DNA of 64,000 nt from Mucilaginibacter sp. OK268 (GCF_900103125.1 NZ_FNJV01000015.1:1-64000), one strand, 5' to 3'; counted from the stretch's first letter, positions 16,825 to 26,404 are shown. Program-made: numbers and translations. The notes: generated from the sequence alone by a model not told the origin.

Positions 16825-18254
16825 GCCTCAATCAAGATATTCATTTACCGGCAGGTAACATCCATTTATTAGCCCAGGAACAAGCCTGGTATTACCGGGT
16901 GTTGCCCAAGAACAGCGCACCGGGATATATCGAATTATATTGTGAGGAAGGCGCTGATGCAGAAGTATTGGTATCCGAGTTGGAAATTTTACTGGGGTTG
17001 GAAGTACAACTGGAACCCATTCCGCCGGAGGATATTGCCAGGCTGCTTTCCAAATATTATATCAAAGATACTGCATCCTCCGGGGCTTCGCAGGTCCCGG
17101 TGAACCAGAACGCCGAGGATTTTTTGTTTAACCTGATCGGGGAGGCCAAGAATCTAAAAAGCAGTGATATTCATATCGAGCGTTATGAGAATAAATGCCG
17201 GGTCAGGATCCGGATCGATGGTCTGATGGTCGAACGCTACCTGCTGAAAAATGAGGAATACCCGGCCCTGATCAATAAGATCAAGATCTATGCGAACCTG
17301 GATATTGCCGAAAAGCGGCTCCCGCAGGATGGGCGCATTAACTTTAAGCATCAACATCTCCAGTTTGATATCCGGGTATCTGTATTGCCGACTCTGCACG
17401 GGGAAAAGGTGGTATTAAGGTTATTGAATAATGATGCCACGGCGATCGATCTGAATACCCTGGGTTTTTCACCTTTTGATCTCGAAAATTATCTGCAAGG
17501 AGTTAAAAGACCGAATGGTATCTTGCTGATCAGCGGACCTACGGGGTCGGGAAAAACCACCACGCTGTATGCCACGTTGAAGTTGCTTAATCAGGAGACC
17601 CGGAATATACTCACCATCGAGGACCCCGTTGAATATACACTGGAAGGGATCAACCAGGTGCAGTTGAAGGAATCCATAGGATTGACTTTTGGTGCCGCGC
17701 TTCGTACTTTTTTAAGACAGGATCCGGATGTGATCATGGTGGGGGAGATTCGGGACACGGAAACGGCCAATATGGCGATCCGGGCCGCGTTAACAGGACA
17801 CCTGGTTTTGTCTACCATCCATACGAATTCTGCCTGGGGAACGGTTTCACGGCTCATCGATATGGGAATGCCGCCGTTTCTGGTCGCCAATACCTTGAAC
17901 ACGACGGTCGCACAAAGACTGATCCGTTTACTATGTCCGCATTGTAAGGTGAAAAAGCATTTTCAAACCTCACTTTATCCCAGGCAGTTCAAGCCATACC
18001 TGGATGTACAAAACCATTATGTTGCGCAGGGCTGCGAACAATGTTATTACACCGGCTATAAAGGCCGAAAGGCGGTATACGAAGTGATACCGGTGGATCA
18101 GGAACTGGCGCAGGAGATCAAAGGCGGAAACATGAACGTGCAGCACTTATTAAAAGAGAGAGGAGTAAAGACCCTGGCAGAAAATGCCTTCGAGCTGTTC
18201 AGTGATGGTCAAACGTCTATTGAAGAAATTTATCCGTTGTTATTTAATTATTGA
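16821..18254 (+). CDS. Secretion/assembly ATPase, GspE/PilB family
   Basis: The 477-residue cytoplasmic ATPase has a short N-terminal domain. Walker A GPTGSGKTT lies at 239-247, the Asp box around GQTTIL-type sequence ILTIEDPVEYTLEG, and Walker B DPDVIMVGEIRD at 301-312. The His box is STIHTNSA. Two CxxC pairs (C372/C375 and C405/C408) form the zinc-binding C-domain. It powers pseudopilus assembly through the platform protein encoded at 22038-23186. The N-terminal GspL-binding part is short compared with proteobacterial GspE. It is firmly in the operon, overlapping the peptidase gene by 4 nt. Confidence 0.95.
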   Translation: MSLNQDIHLPAGNIHLLAQEQAWYYRVLPKNSAPGYIELYCEEGADAEVLVSELEILLGLEVQLEPIPPEDIARLLSKYYIKDTASSGASQVPVNQNAEDFLFNLIGEAKNLKSSDIHIERYENKCRVRIRIDGLMVERYLLKNEEYPALINKIKIYANLDIAEKRLPQDGRINFKHQHLQFDIRVSVLPTLHGEKVVLRLLNNDATAIDLNTLGFSPFDLENYLQGVKRPNGILLISGPTGSGKTTTLYATLKLLNQETRNILTIEDPVEYTLEGINQVQLKESIGLTFGAALRTFLRQDPDVIMVGEIRDTETANMAIRAALTGHLVLSTIHTNSAWGTVSRLIDMGMPPFLVANTLNTTVAQRLIRLLCPHCKVKKHFQTSLYPRQFKPYLDVQNHYVAQGCEQCYYTGYKGRKAVYEVIPVDQELAQEIKGGNMNVQHLLKERGVKTLAENAFELFSDGQTSIEEIYPLLFNY

Positions 18255-18263
18255 GGGAGGGCT

Positions 18264-20189
18264 ATGTATAAAAAAATTACTTGTATACTGTTTGTTTTAA
18301 TGATCGGGCTGGGGGGGCTTAAACTTCGGGCGCAGCAAGTCGATCGTATCCAGGTGATCCAGCAGAAGCTGGAAAACCTGGCGGGCATTGTGCCAGGACT
18401 GAACCAGAAAGTACAGCTGCTGGTGACCGGGGTTTCCATACGTGAATACCTTAACGCCCTGGCCCGCTCCAACAATTTGAGTATCAGCTCAGATCCTGGT
18501 CTGAATTTTTCGATCTATGATACGTTTAACGGGGTCACGGCAGCCAATATCCTGGTACTGCTTTCCCAGAAATATAACCTGGACCTTTCGGTGGTCGGAT
18601 CCATTATTTACATTACTTTGTACCGGGACCCGAACCAGTTCCTGAAGCCTCCGCCTAAAGAGATCAATGCGAAGTACAACCCGCAGGGAAACACGCTTTC
18701 GCTGGAACTGGAAAGCGACAGTCTCCCGGCCGTGGCCAAAAAGATCACGCTTGTCTCCGGTAAAAATGTTATGGTACCGGGTTCGTTGCAGGGAAAGCGT
18801 GTGACATCCTATATCAGTAACGCGCCGTTTGAAACCGCACTGGAAAAACTGGCTTATGGCAATGACATCAAAATGGTGAAGACGGGGGATGGGTTTTATC
18901 TTTTCCAGCCCCTGGGAGAGAACGAGGAACTGTACGTGAACGGGGATCGGAACACCAGTGTAAGGAAAACCTTCCGACCGGCGTCTCCATCCCAGAGCGG
19001 TGGAGCGACTGGTTTATTTGTTCGTATGCTAAACGGGCAGAAACTCATCTCCGCGGATGCGGTCAATGCGCCGATCCAGGACCTGCTGAAACAGGCCTCG
19101 CAGGAGACTGGCAAAAGCTATTCGATCTATTCGGATATCAAAGGGCAGATCACCTTGCATGTCAATGATGTCAGTTATGATGCCTTTTTAAGTTTATTGT
19201 TTAAAAGCACGGATTATACTTTTCATGCGGAGAATGGTATTTACCTCATTGGAGACCGGAAACTGGAGGGGTTACGTACTTTCAGGGCTATACATTTGCA
19301 GAACCGATCGATCGATACGGTGGTGACCATGATTCCTAACGAATGGAAAAGAGGGGTGGAGATCAAAGAATTCCGGGATCAGAATACCATTATGCTATCG
19401 GGGTCTGGTGCGCAGATGGATGAAATGGAAGCTTTTATCCGGCAACTGGATGTGCTGGTGCCTGTCGTACTGATCGAAGTAACCATGATCGATGTGCACA
19501 AGAATCGTACGGTTTCTACCGGGATATCCGCTGGGGTTTCTGATAGCGTCAAGACGGGGGGGACCTTGCTTGGCGGTTTGAATTATACATTCGGCGCGAA
19601 GTCGATCAATGATTTTCTGGGTAAACTCGGCGGGTCCAACCTGGGCCATGTAACTCCTAACTTTTACCTGACCCTGAGTGCGTTGGAGGCAAAAAATGAT
19701 ATAGATGTGCGCCAGGTACCCAAGATGGCGACGTTGAACGGACATTCGGCGAAGCTGAGTATCGGCAGTAAGCGTTATTATAAAAATACTACGCAAAATG
19801 TAATCCCTTCCGTTTCTAATGCACAGTCTATATTCACTAATGTTTACCAGGAGGTAAACGCTGATCTATCGATCAATATTAGACCGATCGTTTCGGGTAA
19901 TGATCAGGTTACACTTAGCATCGGGGTCAATATTTCTGATTTTTTGGCCACGCCAACTGATGGCTCTCCCCCTCCGCAATCCATCAGTAAGTTTGAGACC
20001 AGTTTGCGGGTGCACAGTGAGGATACCATTGTGCTTGGAGGATTGGAACGGACAGAGAACGATGAAAGTGCTTCTGGAATACCGCTGCTTTCGCGAATCC
20101 CGGTGCTCAAATGGTTGTTCAGCAGTCGTACAAAGGCCAATCAAAAGGTAGTAACCGTATTGTTTATTAAATCTACCATTATCCGTTAA
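18264..20189 (+). CDS. Outer-membrane secretin, GspD/PilQ family, with STN domain
   Basis: The 641-residue protein has a signal peptide (cut near LRAQ-QVD). An STN-type domain (VSIREYLNALARSNNLSISS, about 53-72) and two or three N-type periplasmic repeats follow. The C-terminal secretin domain runs from about 405, with VLIEVTMIDVHKN, DIDVRQVPKMATLNGHSAKL, and the closing IPLLSRIPVLKWLFSSR before beta strands to the end. It forms the outer-membrane channel. It sits 9 nt after the ATPase gene. No dedicated pilotin is seen, but the lipoprotein at 26405-27361 could help targeting. Confidence 0.93.
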   Translation: MYKKITCILFVLMIGLGGLKLRAQQVDRIQVIQQKLENLAGIVPGLNQKVQLLVTGVSIREYLNALARSNNLSISSDPGLNFSIYDTFNGVTAANILVLLSQKYNLDLSVVGSIIYITLYRDPNQFLKPPPKEINAKYNPQGNTLSLELESDSLPAVAKKITLVSGKNVMVPGSLQGKRVTSYISNAPFETALEKLAYGNDIKMVKTGDGFYLFQPLGENEELYVNGDRNTSVRKTFRPASPSQSGGATGLFVRMLNGQKLISADAVNAPIQDLLKQASQETGKSYSIYSDIKGQITLHVNDVSYDAFLSLLFKSTDYTFHAENGIYLIGDRKLEGLRTFRAIHLQNRSIDTVVTMIPNEWKRGVEIKEFRDQNTIMLSGSGAQMDEMEAFIRQLDVLVPVVLIEVTMIDVHKNRTVSTGISAGVSDSVKTGGTLLGGLNYTFGAKSINDFLGKLGGSNLGHVTPNFYLTLSALEAKNDIDVRQVPKMATLNGHSAKLSIGSKRYYKNTTQNVIPSVSNAQSIFTNVYQEVNADLSINIRPIVSGNDQVTLSIGVNISDFLATPTDGSPPPQSISKFETSLRVHSEDTIVLGGLERTENDESASGIPLLSRIPVLKWLFSSRTKANQKVVTVLFIKSTIIR

Positions 20190-20192
20190 GAT

Positions 20193-21410
20193 ATGCGCGC
20201 ACTGGAACCCTATTATTCGATCAGCCAGTCCATCGGCATCTCGATGATGATCCGGAAGGACGGGAGTATCCGATTGGATGGCTGCCAGGTGATGGTAAAG
20301 GATAGACAATTGCACCTGGAGAAGAAGATCACGGATATTGGCGGCGTGGAAGCATTGAGTAAACAGTTTAAGGGGAATATTCCTTTGGCGCTAAATCTTT
20401 CGGGCAGAGGGGTATTGTATAAACAACTTCCCGGTACCGGGGAGATCAATTCCGCCAGTTTTTCCGCGGTTTTACCGAATGCCAGCCCGGAAGATTTCTA
20501 TATACAGCATTTTGTTTCCGGTGACCGGTCTTTTATCGCCGTCATTAGGAAGGTAGATGCCAACAAGTGGCTTGATGCGCTGGCTAAACAAGGCTTCCGG
20601 GTTTACATGCTTAGCCTGGGCCCTTTTCCCGTTCAGCATATCCTGTCCCAACTCAATATTTATGGCGAGGAGGTTATTTTCAACGGTAACCGGATCGAAC
20701 GGGATGAAGAACTCCACTGGAAGACTTTCCGGCAGGAAGAATTTGCGAAGGCCCCCTTTCCATTAAAGATAGATAACGAAGCGATTGAACAGGAACTGGT
20801 CATGCCATATGCCGCGGCTTTCCAGTTAGTTTTATCCGCCAGGCTGGATATTATACAGGCGAGGGTGCCGGGGGTTCAGGTAAGGCTGGAGAAATTTTTA
20901 AGTGATAAAAAGTTCAAAGCGCATGGGTTTTTGATCCTGCTTGCCTGCTTTTTGTTGCTGCTTATTAATATAATTATTTTCTCATCGATGAACAGTGATA
21001 ATCATCGATTGAGCGTGCAGGTCAGCAGTTCCGCACAGAATACGAGTGATGTGCAAGGCGTTAAAGATGATATTGGGCAAAAGGAAGCCTTGCTGCGAAA
21101 CCTGGGTTGGGAGGGAGGTGTCCGCAAAAGTATCCTGATCGACCAGATCGCGTCTTTGTTGCCACCCGGGATCAGCTGGAAAGAGATAGCGGTAGACCAG
21201 ATCGATCGCCTGGAAAGCCGGGCGCAGCGGTCTTTGCAGTTTTCCAGACAAAAAATAGAAGTGAAGGGTATCTCCCCCCAGATCATCCCAGTCAATGAAT
21301 GGATCGCCCGGATCAAAACCCTGCATTGGGTGAAGGGGATCCAGTTGGAGAGCTATACCTATAATAACGAGTTGAATACCGGACAATTTATCTTAACAGT
21401 TATTTATTGA
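20193..21410 (+). CDS. Inner-membrane platform protein, GspL / PilM-PilN-like fusion
   Basis: The 405-residue protein has a cytoplasmic N-terminal half of about 240 residues, one transmembrane helix (about 245-264, FLILLACFLLLLINIIIF), and a periplasmic coiled-coil plus ferredoxin-like C-terminal part (LPPGISWKEIAVDQID ... WIARIKTLHWVKGI). This is the layout of GspL, or of PilM fused to PilN. Recognition rests on topology and position between the secretin and a GspM/PilO-like gene; the actin-like motifs are weak. It would connect the ATPase to the periplasmic parts. It lies 3 nt after the secretin gene. Confidence 0.7.
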   Translation: MRALEPYYSISQSIGISMMIRKDGSIRLDGCQVMVKDRQLHLEKKITDIGGVEALSKQFKGNIPLALNLSGRGVLYKQLPGTGEINSASFSAVLPNASPEDFYIQHFVSGDRSFIAVIRKVDANKWLDALAKQGFRVYMLSLGPFPVQHILSQLNIYGEEVIFNGNRIERDEELHWKTFRQEEFAKAPFPLKIDNEAIEQELVMPYAAAFQLVLSARLDIIQARVPGVQVRLEKFLSDKKFKAHGFLILLACFLLLLINIIIFSSMNSDNHRLSVQVSSSAQNTSDVQGVKDDIGQKEALLRNLGWEGGVRKSILIDQIASLLPPGISWKEIAVDQIDRLESRAQRSLQFSRQKIEVKGISPQIIPVNEWIARIKTLHWVKGIQLESYTYNNELNTGQFILTVIY

Positions 21411-21411
21411 T

Positions 21412-21933
21412 ATGTTGAAGTGGTGGCCTTTTAAAAAAGAGTATCTGCTGATCGCGGGGGCGGTTATTTTACTGCTGATCTGTTATCAGCTGGCTTTTAA
21501 AAATACAATTACGGCCTGGCAGTTCAACCGGCAGCTAAAGACACAGCTGCAGCAAACGGGCGACATCAGCTATCAGCCAGGATATCTGGACAGAAAAAGT
21601 AAGAACCTGGAGCATATTTTAGTGCTTTACCGATCAGATACGGCTCTTTTCAGAAGCAATACGATCAGCACCATCGCGGTGCTGGCCGAAAAATACCGGG
21701 TAAAACTCGCCGAAGTACCGGCGCAGGACGAAGTTTATCATACGGAACGGGCGATTATTCAGAAACTGAATTTCGAGGGGGATTTTTTTGCGCTGAACAG
21801 TTTTTTAAATCAGTTGGAATCGTCCGAAAGCGTGGGCGTCGTCAGGGCGGTCGAGTTTAAACTGCAGCGAAAGGATGCTGAGCCTGTGTCCAAAAAACTG
21901 ATGATGGGGGTTTATATGGAGATCAGTAGATAA
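21412..21933 (+). CDS. GspM/PilO-like inner-membrane protein
   Basis: The 173-residue protein has one N-terminal transmembrane helix (about 11-29, LLIAGAVILLLICYQLAF), a coiled-coil-prone stretch and a small alpha/beta domain (IIQKLNFEGDFFALNSFLNQ, then GVVRAVEFKLQ). This fits GspM or PilO, the partner of GspL or PilN. It is the last gene of the plus-strand secretion operon and starts 1 nt after its neighbour. Sequence similarity is weak in this family, so the call rests on topology and gene order. Confidence 0.7.
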   Translation: MLKWWPFKKEYLLIAGAVILLLICYQLAFKNTITAWQFNRQLKTQLQQTGDISYQPGYLDRKSKNLEHILVLYRSDTALFRSNTISTIAVLAEKYRVKLAEVPAQDEVYHTERAIIQKLNFEGDFFALNSFLNQLESSESVGVVRAVEFKLQRKDAEPVSKKLMMGVYMEISR

Positions 21934-22037
21934 AATGGCTTCTTTACACCGATGGATCATAGCTATAACCAAGCCTGGCTATCGGGCCGCTTGATGAGCG
22001 GATATTCTGATCGACGGGATCATCACCTGTTTCGATC
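21934..22037. other. Convergent junction of the two secretion operons
   Basis: Only 104 nt separate the two converging operons. A small hairpin CCGCT-tgatg-AGCGG (21987-22001) is present without a T tract, so it is at most a weak terminator. Antisense read-through between the operons is possible. Confidence 0.35.
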
Positions 22038-23186
22038 TTAGTGAAAACTATTGCTCATCTCAAACATCGGTAGGTACATGGCGATCAGGATCGTACCTAC
22101 AATGAGTCCTAGGAAAATGACGATAAACGGTTCCATCATACTGCTCAAGGTGGCCGTTTTGTATTCCACTTCATCGATATATTGCTCGGATATCCGGGCA
22201 AAAAAATAATCCAGTTTGTTGCTTTCTTCTCCAATTTTTAACAGCATGATCATTTTTGCAGGGTATATGCTGAACTGCTGGAGGCTTTGATGCAGAGGAT
22301 GACCCTGCAGGATATCATCTTCTACCTTTTGAAGGGAGGATTCTATTGGATAATAACCGATCATTTGACGACTGAGGGAGATGGCCCGCAGCAGCGGGAT
22401 ATGCGCGCTGATCAGTAGGCGCATGGAGTTGCAGAAGCGGGCCAGGTAGATCTTTTGCACGATGTTGCCGGCCAGGGGGATCTTTAATAACAGCCCGGAG
22501 ACTGTTTTGCGGAAACGCTCTGTCTTGCGCAGGTACCGGAGAACCCCGGCTACTGCCGCACATAACAGGAAGGCGGGCAGGAAATTACCCTCCATTGTTT
22601 TGGAAATGCTGATGATCATGGAGGTGATCCAGGGTAACTGACCGCCAAAGCGGGTGAATATATCGCCGAACATAGGTACGACAAACTCGAGCATAAAGAA
22701 TACAGCTCCCATCGAAGTACAAAGCACAATGCAGGGATAACTGAGCGATGAAACGATCTTCCGGCGCTGTTTAACCTTGTTTTGATAGAATTTGGCAAGG
22801 TCCTGTAATACCTCGGTCAGTTTACCGGTTTCTTCGCCGATCTCGAGGCTGAATATTTCATAAACGGAGAACTTACCACTTTTTTCCAGTGCCTGGGAGA
22901 AACTGGTACCTTGTAATACCCTTTCCTGGATATCCTGGAATAATTGTTTATCCTTCTCTTTTTCCTGACTGGCTGTGATCAGCTCAAAACTGCTTTTCAA
23001 ATTGATGCCGGCCTGAAGCAGGGAACTCAGTTCCAGATAGAGGAACTCTTTTTTTTTGTCACTGAGTTCTTTACTGCCAAAATTGATGTCCTTATTCAAA
23101 AAAGCCAGTAAGCCACCCTGATTGCCCTTTTGGGTTGGTGGTGTCGTTTTCTTTTTTTCGTACCGGCTAAGGTCAATGGTTGGCAT
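22038..23186 (-). CDS. Inner-membrane platform protein GspF/PilC family
   Basis: I place the start at ATG 23186 (MPTIDLSRYEKKK), giving 382 residues. An upstream ATG at 23339 would add 51 residues lying inside the previous gene. The protein contains two T2SSF domains (LSSLLQAGINLKSSFELITA, then FCNSMRLLISAHIPLLRAIS) with the conserved GEETGKL and GEESNKL motifs, and three hydrophobic helices, one close to the C-terminus (IVIFLGLIVGTILIAMYLPM). It is the rotary platform moved by the ATPase. Overlap with the upstream pseudopilin gene is 14 nt. Confidence 0.92.
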   Translation of the reverse strand: MPTIDLSRYEKKKTTPPTQKGNQGGLLAFLNKDINFGSKELSDKKKEFLYLELSSLLQAGINLKSSFELITASQEKEKDKQLFQDIQERVLQGTSFSQALEKSGKFSVYEIFSLEIGEETGKLTEVLQDLAKFYQNKVKQRRKIVSSLSYPCIVLCTSMGAVFFMLEFVVPMFGDIFTRFGGQLPWITSMIISISKTMEGNFLPAFLLCAAVAGVLRYLRKTERFRKTVSGLLLKIPLAGNIVQKIYLARFCNSMRLLISAHIPLLRAISLSRQMIGYYPIESSLQKVEDDILQGHPLHQSLQQFSIYPAKMIMLLKIGEESNKLDYFFARISEQYIDEVEYKTATLSSMMEPFIVIFLGLIVGTILIAMYLPMFEMSNSFH

Positions 23187-23682
23187 CGGGGTTTTCTTGA
23201 AAAAGGTTGACGGAACTGTATGGTTTATGGTAATGATACGGAATTTTTTGATTTTGAAGGATGATTTTCCATTCCATCTCATCCAGGAGACCGGGCCGGT
23301 CCGTTGCCTGGGGATCATCTTGCAGCGGCTGATGATCAAAACTCGTGCTCATGGTTTCTGTTTGGATTTTAAAGGTATCCGTGATACCCTGCGTCCGGGT
23401 CACCCGATCTGGCGCAAATTCATAACGGATATCAGTACTGTCTATCCGGAACAGGATCTTTTGATTATCCCTGGAAATGAGTGATGCCTTGTAAAAATCA
23501 TTTTTTAAAAGCTTGTCCAGTTGAACGGCTTCGGTCATCTCCTTGTTTTTATTCGTAAAGCCGAGGTAAGACTTGCTGATGATCGTATAGGCCGTATACG
23601 TGATACTGATCACGATGGCGGCCAGCAGCATGGTTATGGTAATTTCCATGATCGTGAATGCTTTGAGCTTAGTTGGAGACAT
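23173..23682 (-). CDS. Minor pseudopilin, GspJ/PilW-like
   Basis: The 169-residue protein has a leader ending at Ala8 followed by FTIMEITITMLLAAIVISIT, a prepilin signal with Glu at +5 (E13). The soluble part is beta-rich and about 130 residues long, which suits a GspJ-like minor pseudopilin. It overlaps its upstream and downstream neighbours by 14 nt each. The letter assignment is by order (I, then J) and is tentative. Confidence 0.75.
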   Translation of the reverse strand: MSPTKLKAFTIMEITITMLLAAIVISITYTAYTIISKSYLGFTNKNKEMTEAVQLDKLLKNDFYKASLISRDNQKILFRIDSTDIRYEFAPDRVTRTQGITDTFKIQTETMSTSFDHQPLQDDPQATDRPGLLDEMEWKIILQNQKIPYHYHKPYSSVNLFQENPDANH

Positions 23683-24043
23683 GATCCATAACGATTATTT
23701 GTTGCACCTGTGCCACTTGTTCCTGGTTATCATCAAAGGCTGTGAGTATGATCTGTGTAAGCCTGGGTTCTTTTTCTACCGGTTTAAGCTGCTGCTCGAT
23801 GCGGAAGCCATCGATGAGGTTCGGTTTACCCTTATCGTCGGTAAATGGTGTGTCCTGCAACAGGATTTCCTGTAGTATGGCCTGTGCCCGTAGTTTCTTG
23901 ACGGAAAGAGAGCGTTTGGTTACGTTGGTATTGATCATCATGGCTGTGCCAAATACCAGGATAATGATGACCATGGAAATCACCACTTCCAGGATCGTTG
24001 ATCCGGCGAGTTTACCGTGTATTTTTACCTTACTTCCAGCCAT
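23669..24043 (-). CDS. Minor pseudopilin, GspI/PilV-like
   Basis: The 124-residue protein carries the prepilin signal KLAG-STILEVVISMVIII, with cleavage after Gly14 and Glu at +5 (E19). The globular part is short, as in GspI. It lies between a GspK-like and a GspJ-like gene with overlaps of 19 and 14 nt. The tip complex I-J-K is normally encoded together, which supports the call. Confidence 0.75.
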   Translation of the reverse strand: MAGSKVKIHGKLAGSTILEVVISMVIIILVFGTAMMINTNVTKRSLSVKKLRAQAILQEILLQDTPFTDDKGKPNLIDGFRIEQQLKPVEKEPRLTQIILTAFDDNQEQVAQVQQIIVMDHVSN

Positions 24044-25293
24044 TGCAATATTTTTTTTTGTTCAGCACTGACCGGGCTGAGGTCACTGATCAGGTAATAC
24101 CGTGAAAGTGCCCTGGCATCAATGGTGGTATTGATCAGGTAATTTTCGTAAGCGGTAATTTCGTTTTGATACAGAAAACGGGAGGTCATGACATTTCCCG
24201 CGATGCTGGTCCCGGCTTTGATGGACAGTGTTCCCTGGGAATAAATTTGTCCGGCAACGGTGGTGTTTTTGCCCAGGGCAATGAGCGGACGTAAAGGGTT
24301 TTTAGCTTTTTCGTAGGTGAAGATAAGACCGGTGAAACGGGTATTTTCCCCGAGACTTATTTTTTCAGGAAAGCCGATGATGGCAGTAGTGTCCCATAAA
24401 ACGCCTAAACAGGATGGATAAGTGAACCGACAATCACGTTCGATGCCAATGGAATCTTTGGCATAAAACTGGCCGTTACCATGGAAACCCGCTTTTATAA
24501 GTATCGCTTTGGCAAATATGATCACATGGTGCATGATGGCGCTGCTGTCGATGATCAGTGTCGTATCGGAACGGATGATCAGGTTCCCGCTTAAACTGAT
24601 GTTTTGAAGAGTGGTCACCTGTTTTCCTAAACCGATCGTTGTCGTGGGCAGCCTGAAGGAACGGTCGATGGATTTGTTCTTTAACAGCATGCTGTTGTGT
24701 TCCGCTGGCTGGCGGAGGAACTGCCGGATGATCTGGAGCCGTTTGGGGGTAAGCGGTGGTAGCTTTTTTTCACTGTTGTGTTGCTTGCCCTGGACCAGTT
24801 GCTGATCCCCTGTATAGGATTGGTTATCTACATAGGCGGTTTTTACACCGGCTTTGGGGATATATACATCACCACGTATCGTGGTTTTTCCGCTGAGGGA
24901 GAGCGGGCGGTCTTCATCGATCAGGTAGAGGGCTGCCCATTTGGCAGAATCGATGGCGTTGGCGATACTGAAAACTTTATAAAGGGTGTCGCGTTGGGCA
25001 AAGGCCTGGACGATGCCGATATCAAATGCGCCCCAGGCAAATCTCTGGAGGGATACTGAATCCAAGTCATCGTTTGCAAAAAGAGATACGGCGCGTTCTG
25101 TCCGGTAGGAACTGTCGGTACTGGTCAGCAGTATATTGATGCCGGAATTCATATTGTTCTGCAAGCGATCCACCCGGAACTTGGCCTGGTATGCCGCCTG
25201 ATAAAAATAGGCAGCGGCAATCAATGCGGAACATAAGAGGCCGATCACCAGGGCGATGATAATGACCATATATAATGCGGAGGCTTTGAGCAT
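24025..25293 (-). CDS. Large minor pseudopilin-like protein (GspK/PilX position) with beta-helix-like body
   Basis: The 422-residue protein starts with a short basic leader and a long hydrophobic helix (LYMVIIIALVIGLLCSALIA) without Glu at +5, a feature also seen in GspK. The body, from about 130 to 350, has repeated short beta motifs (LSLSGKTTIRGDVYIPKAG, NISLSGNLIIRSDTTLIIDS, ISLGENTRFTGLIFTYE, IALGKNTTVAGQIYSQGTLS), which suggests a parallel beta-helix or bactofilin-like fold, unlike classical GspK. It would cap the pseudopilus tip. The function of the beta body is unknown; cargo recognition is a reasonable guess. Confidence 0.6.
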   Translation of the reverse strand: MLKASALYMVIIIALVIGLLCSALIAAAYFYQAAYQAKFRVDRLQNNMNSGINILLTSTDSSYRTERAVSLFANDDLDSVSLQRFAWGAFDIGIVQAFAQRDTLYKVFSIANAIDSAKWAALYLIDEDRPLSLSGKTTIRGDVYIPKAGVKTAYVDNQSYTGDQQLVQGKQHNSEKKLPPLTPKRLQIIRQFLRQPAEHNSMLLKNKSIDRSFRLPTTTIGLGKQVTTLQNISLSGNLIIRSDTTLIIDSSAIMHHVIIFAKAILIKAGFHGNGQFYAKDSIGIERDCRFTYPSCLGVLWDTTAIIGFPEKISLGENTRFTGLIFTYEKAKNPLRPLIALGKNTTVAGQIYSQGTLSIKAGTSIAGNVMTSRFLYQNEITAYENYLINTTIDARALSRYYLISDLSPVSAEQKKILQWLEVR

Positions 25294-25307
25294 AGGTATA
25301 CCGGTTG

Positions 25308-25910
25308 TCAGGATGCAGGTTTTACCTCTGGGGCCTTCTTCTTCTTCTTGAAAATATTGATCCTTTTCAGGAAAGTGCCGGATTTTGGAGGTACGACATG
25401 GCCTTTTTTATAACGGAGGGTCCTGGCAGAGTCGGTTCCGGCGTTGAACGAAACCAGGCCGTCCAACTGGTTATCAAGATACCTGCCGGACTGAGCGACC
25501 TGACCATGGGCATTATAAAGCGTAAACGGGCCCGACCAGCTGCCATTTTCCCAGGTCAGCTGCCGGGTTAATTTGCCGGATTCATCCCATTCCTTCCACA
25601 CCCCGTTTTTTAAGCCTTTTTCAAATACCCCTTGTGTTTTCAGGTTTTTGTTGATATAATATTCTTCATAGCTGCCGTTTAAAAGTTGGCCACTGAAACC
25701 ACCCTGCAGTTGATGGATACTGCCGGTACCATACCAGTAATACGTCAGTTCGGCGTGGACATTGGGCATCGAGGTTACCGGCTGGATCTCGGCCCGTATG
25801 GTTTTGTCGGTATCATTGAGCCTGATCTGATGGATACCATAATCCGGCATTTTTTGAGCAAACAATAGGCCTGGGCCACAGATCAGTAATAAAGTAAATA
25901 GCTGTTTCAT
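25308..25910 (-). CDS. Secreted MORN_2-repeat (YwqK-like) protein inside the secretion operon
   Basis: The 200-residue protein has a signal peptide (MKQLFTLLLICGPGLLFA-Q) and several MORN_2-type repeats (LLNGSYEEYYINKNLKTQG, GLKNGVWKEWDESGKLT, GSWSGPFTLYNAHGQVAQSG). The tail is strongly basic (KRINIFKKKKKAPEVK). The repeat is widespread in Bacteroidota; its binding partner is unknown. The gene is locked in the operon (14 nt after the pseudopilin gene start region and 4 nt from the next gene), so it is probably an accessory part of this machine. It is not a standard T2SS subunit. Confidence 0.7.
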   Translation of the reverse strand: MKQLFTLLLICGPGLLFAQKMPDYGIHQIRLNDTDKTIRAEIQPVTSMPNVHAELTYYWYGTGSIHQLQGGFSGQLLNGSYEEYYINKNLKTQGVFEKGLKNGVWKEWDESGKLTRQLTWENGSWSGPFTLYNAHGQVAQSGRYLDNQLDGLVSFNAGTDSARTLRYKKGHVVPPKSGTFLKRINIFKKKKKAPEVKPAS

Positions 25911-25914
25911 CAGG

Positions 25915-26403
25915 TTAGCGGTTTGGCTTTATAAATTTGGTTTGACCATGATAACTGATTTTGATCGAATCGCGCAGGTTTTTAAGTAACTTGACCTGTT
26001 CGTTATTTTCTCCCTCGGTCATCATGACTTCTTTTCCGTTGATATGCATGATGGCTATGATTTTTTTTGAGCCGGGATTCTGTATATACCCCATATAGCT
26101 GATCGCGGCCCAATTTATTCCAGGGCTAACGGTAAGGGGTATACTCCGGTGAATGCTTTTTGAAGGACTGACCGCTGCCGTGTCTTTGGTAGGAGCGAGG
26201 CCGAAAGGATCACGGTACTTTGCCTGTAGGCGGCTGGTATCTTTAGCTATACCGTAGTCGTCATAGGGTTCTTTAATCTTGGTTACAGGGGCGATTACGG
26301 GTTCTGAATTATCGCTTACGGCTGCATAAATACGATAAATGACCATGCCCCAAACGATGACCACCAGCAAAATCAATAAATAGACGATTTTTTTGTTTTT
26401 CAT
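25915..26403 (-). CDS. GspC/PilP-like inner-membrane periplasmic protein
   Basis: I choose ATG 26403 (MKNKKIVYLLILLVVIVWGM), giving 162 residues; the next upstream ATG (26418) lies inside the preceding gene. There is one N-terminal membrane helix, a proline-rich linker, the motif YRDPFGLA, and a small beta domain (INWAAISYMGYIQNPGSKKIIAIMHINGKEVMMTEG). An RDPF motif followed by a beta domain is typical of PilP and GspC, which connect the inner-membrane platform to the secretin. It lies 1 nt after the upstream lipoprotein gene. Confidence 0.75.
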   Translation of the reverse strand: MKNKKIVYLLILLVVIVWGMVIYRIYAAVSDNSEPVIAPVTKIKEPYDDYGIAKDTSRLQAKYRDPFGLAPTKDTAAVSPSKSIHRSIPLTVSPGINWAAISYMGYIQNPGSKKIIAIMHINGKEVMMTEGENNEQVKLLKNLRDSIKISYHGQTKFIKPNR

Positions 26404-26404
26404 T

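Noticed and set aside
21987..22001. Strong terminator between the convergent secretion operons
   Set aside because: The stem is five base pairs without a T tract, so it is noted only as a weak hairpin.
23186..23339. Longer N-terminus of the GspF protein
   Set aside because: The extra 51 residues lie inside the pseudopilin coding region and have no GspF character. ATG 23186 with a 14-nt overlap fits the operon.
23742..24071. Plus-strand ORF opposite the GspI-like gene
   Set aside because: It is a mirror frame of genuine pseudopilin genes with prepilin signals, and its own sequence is Met/Ser/Ile-rich nonsense.
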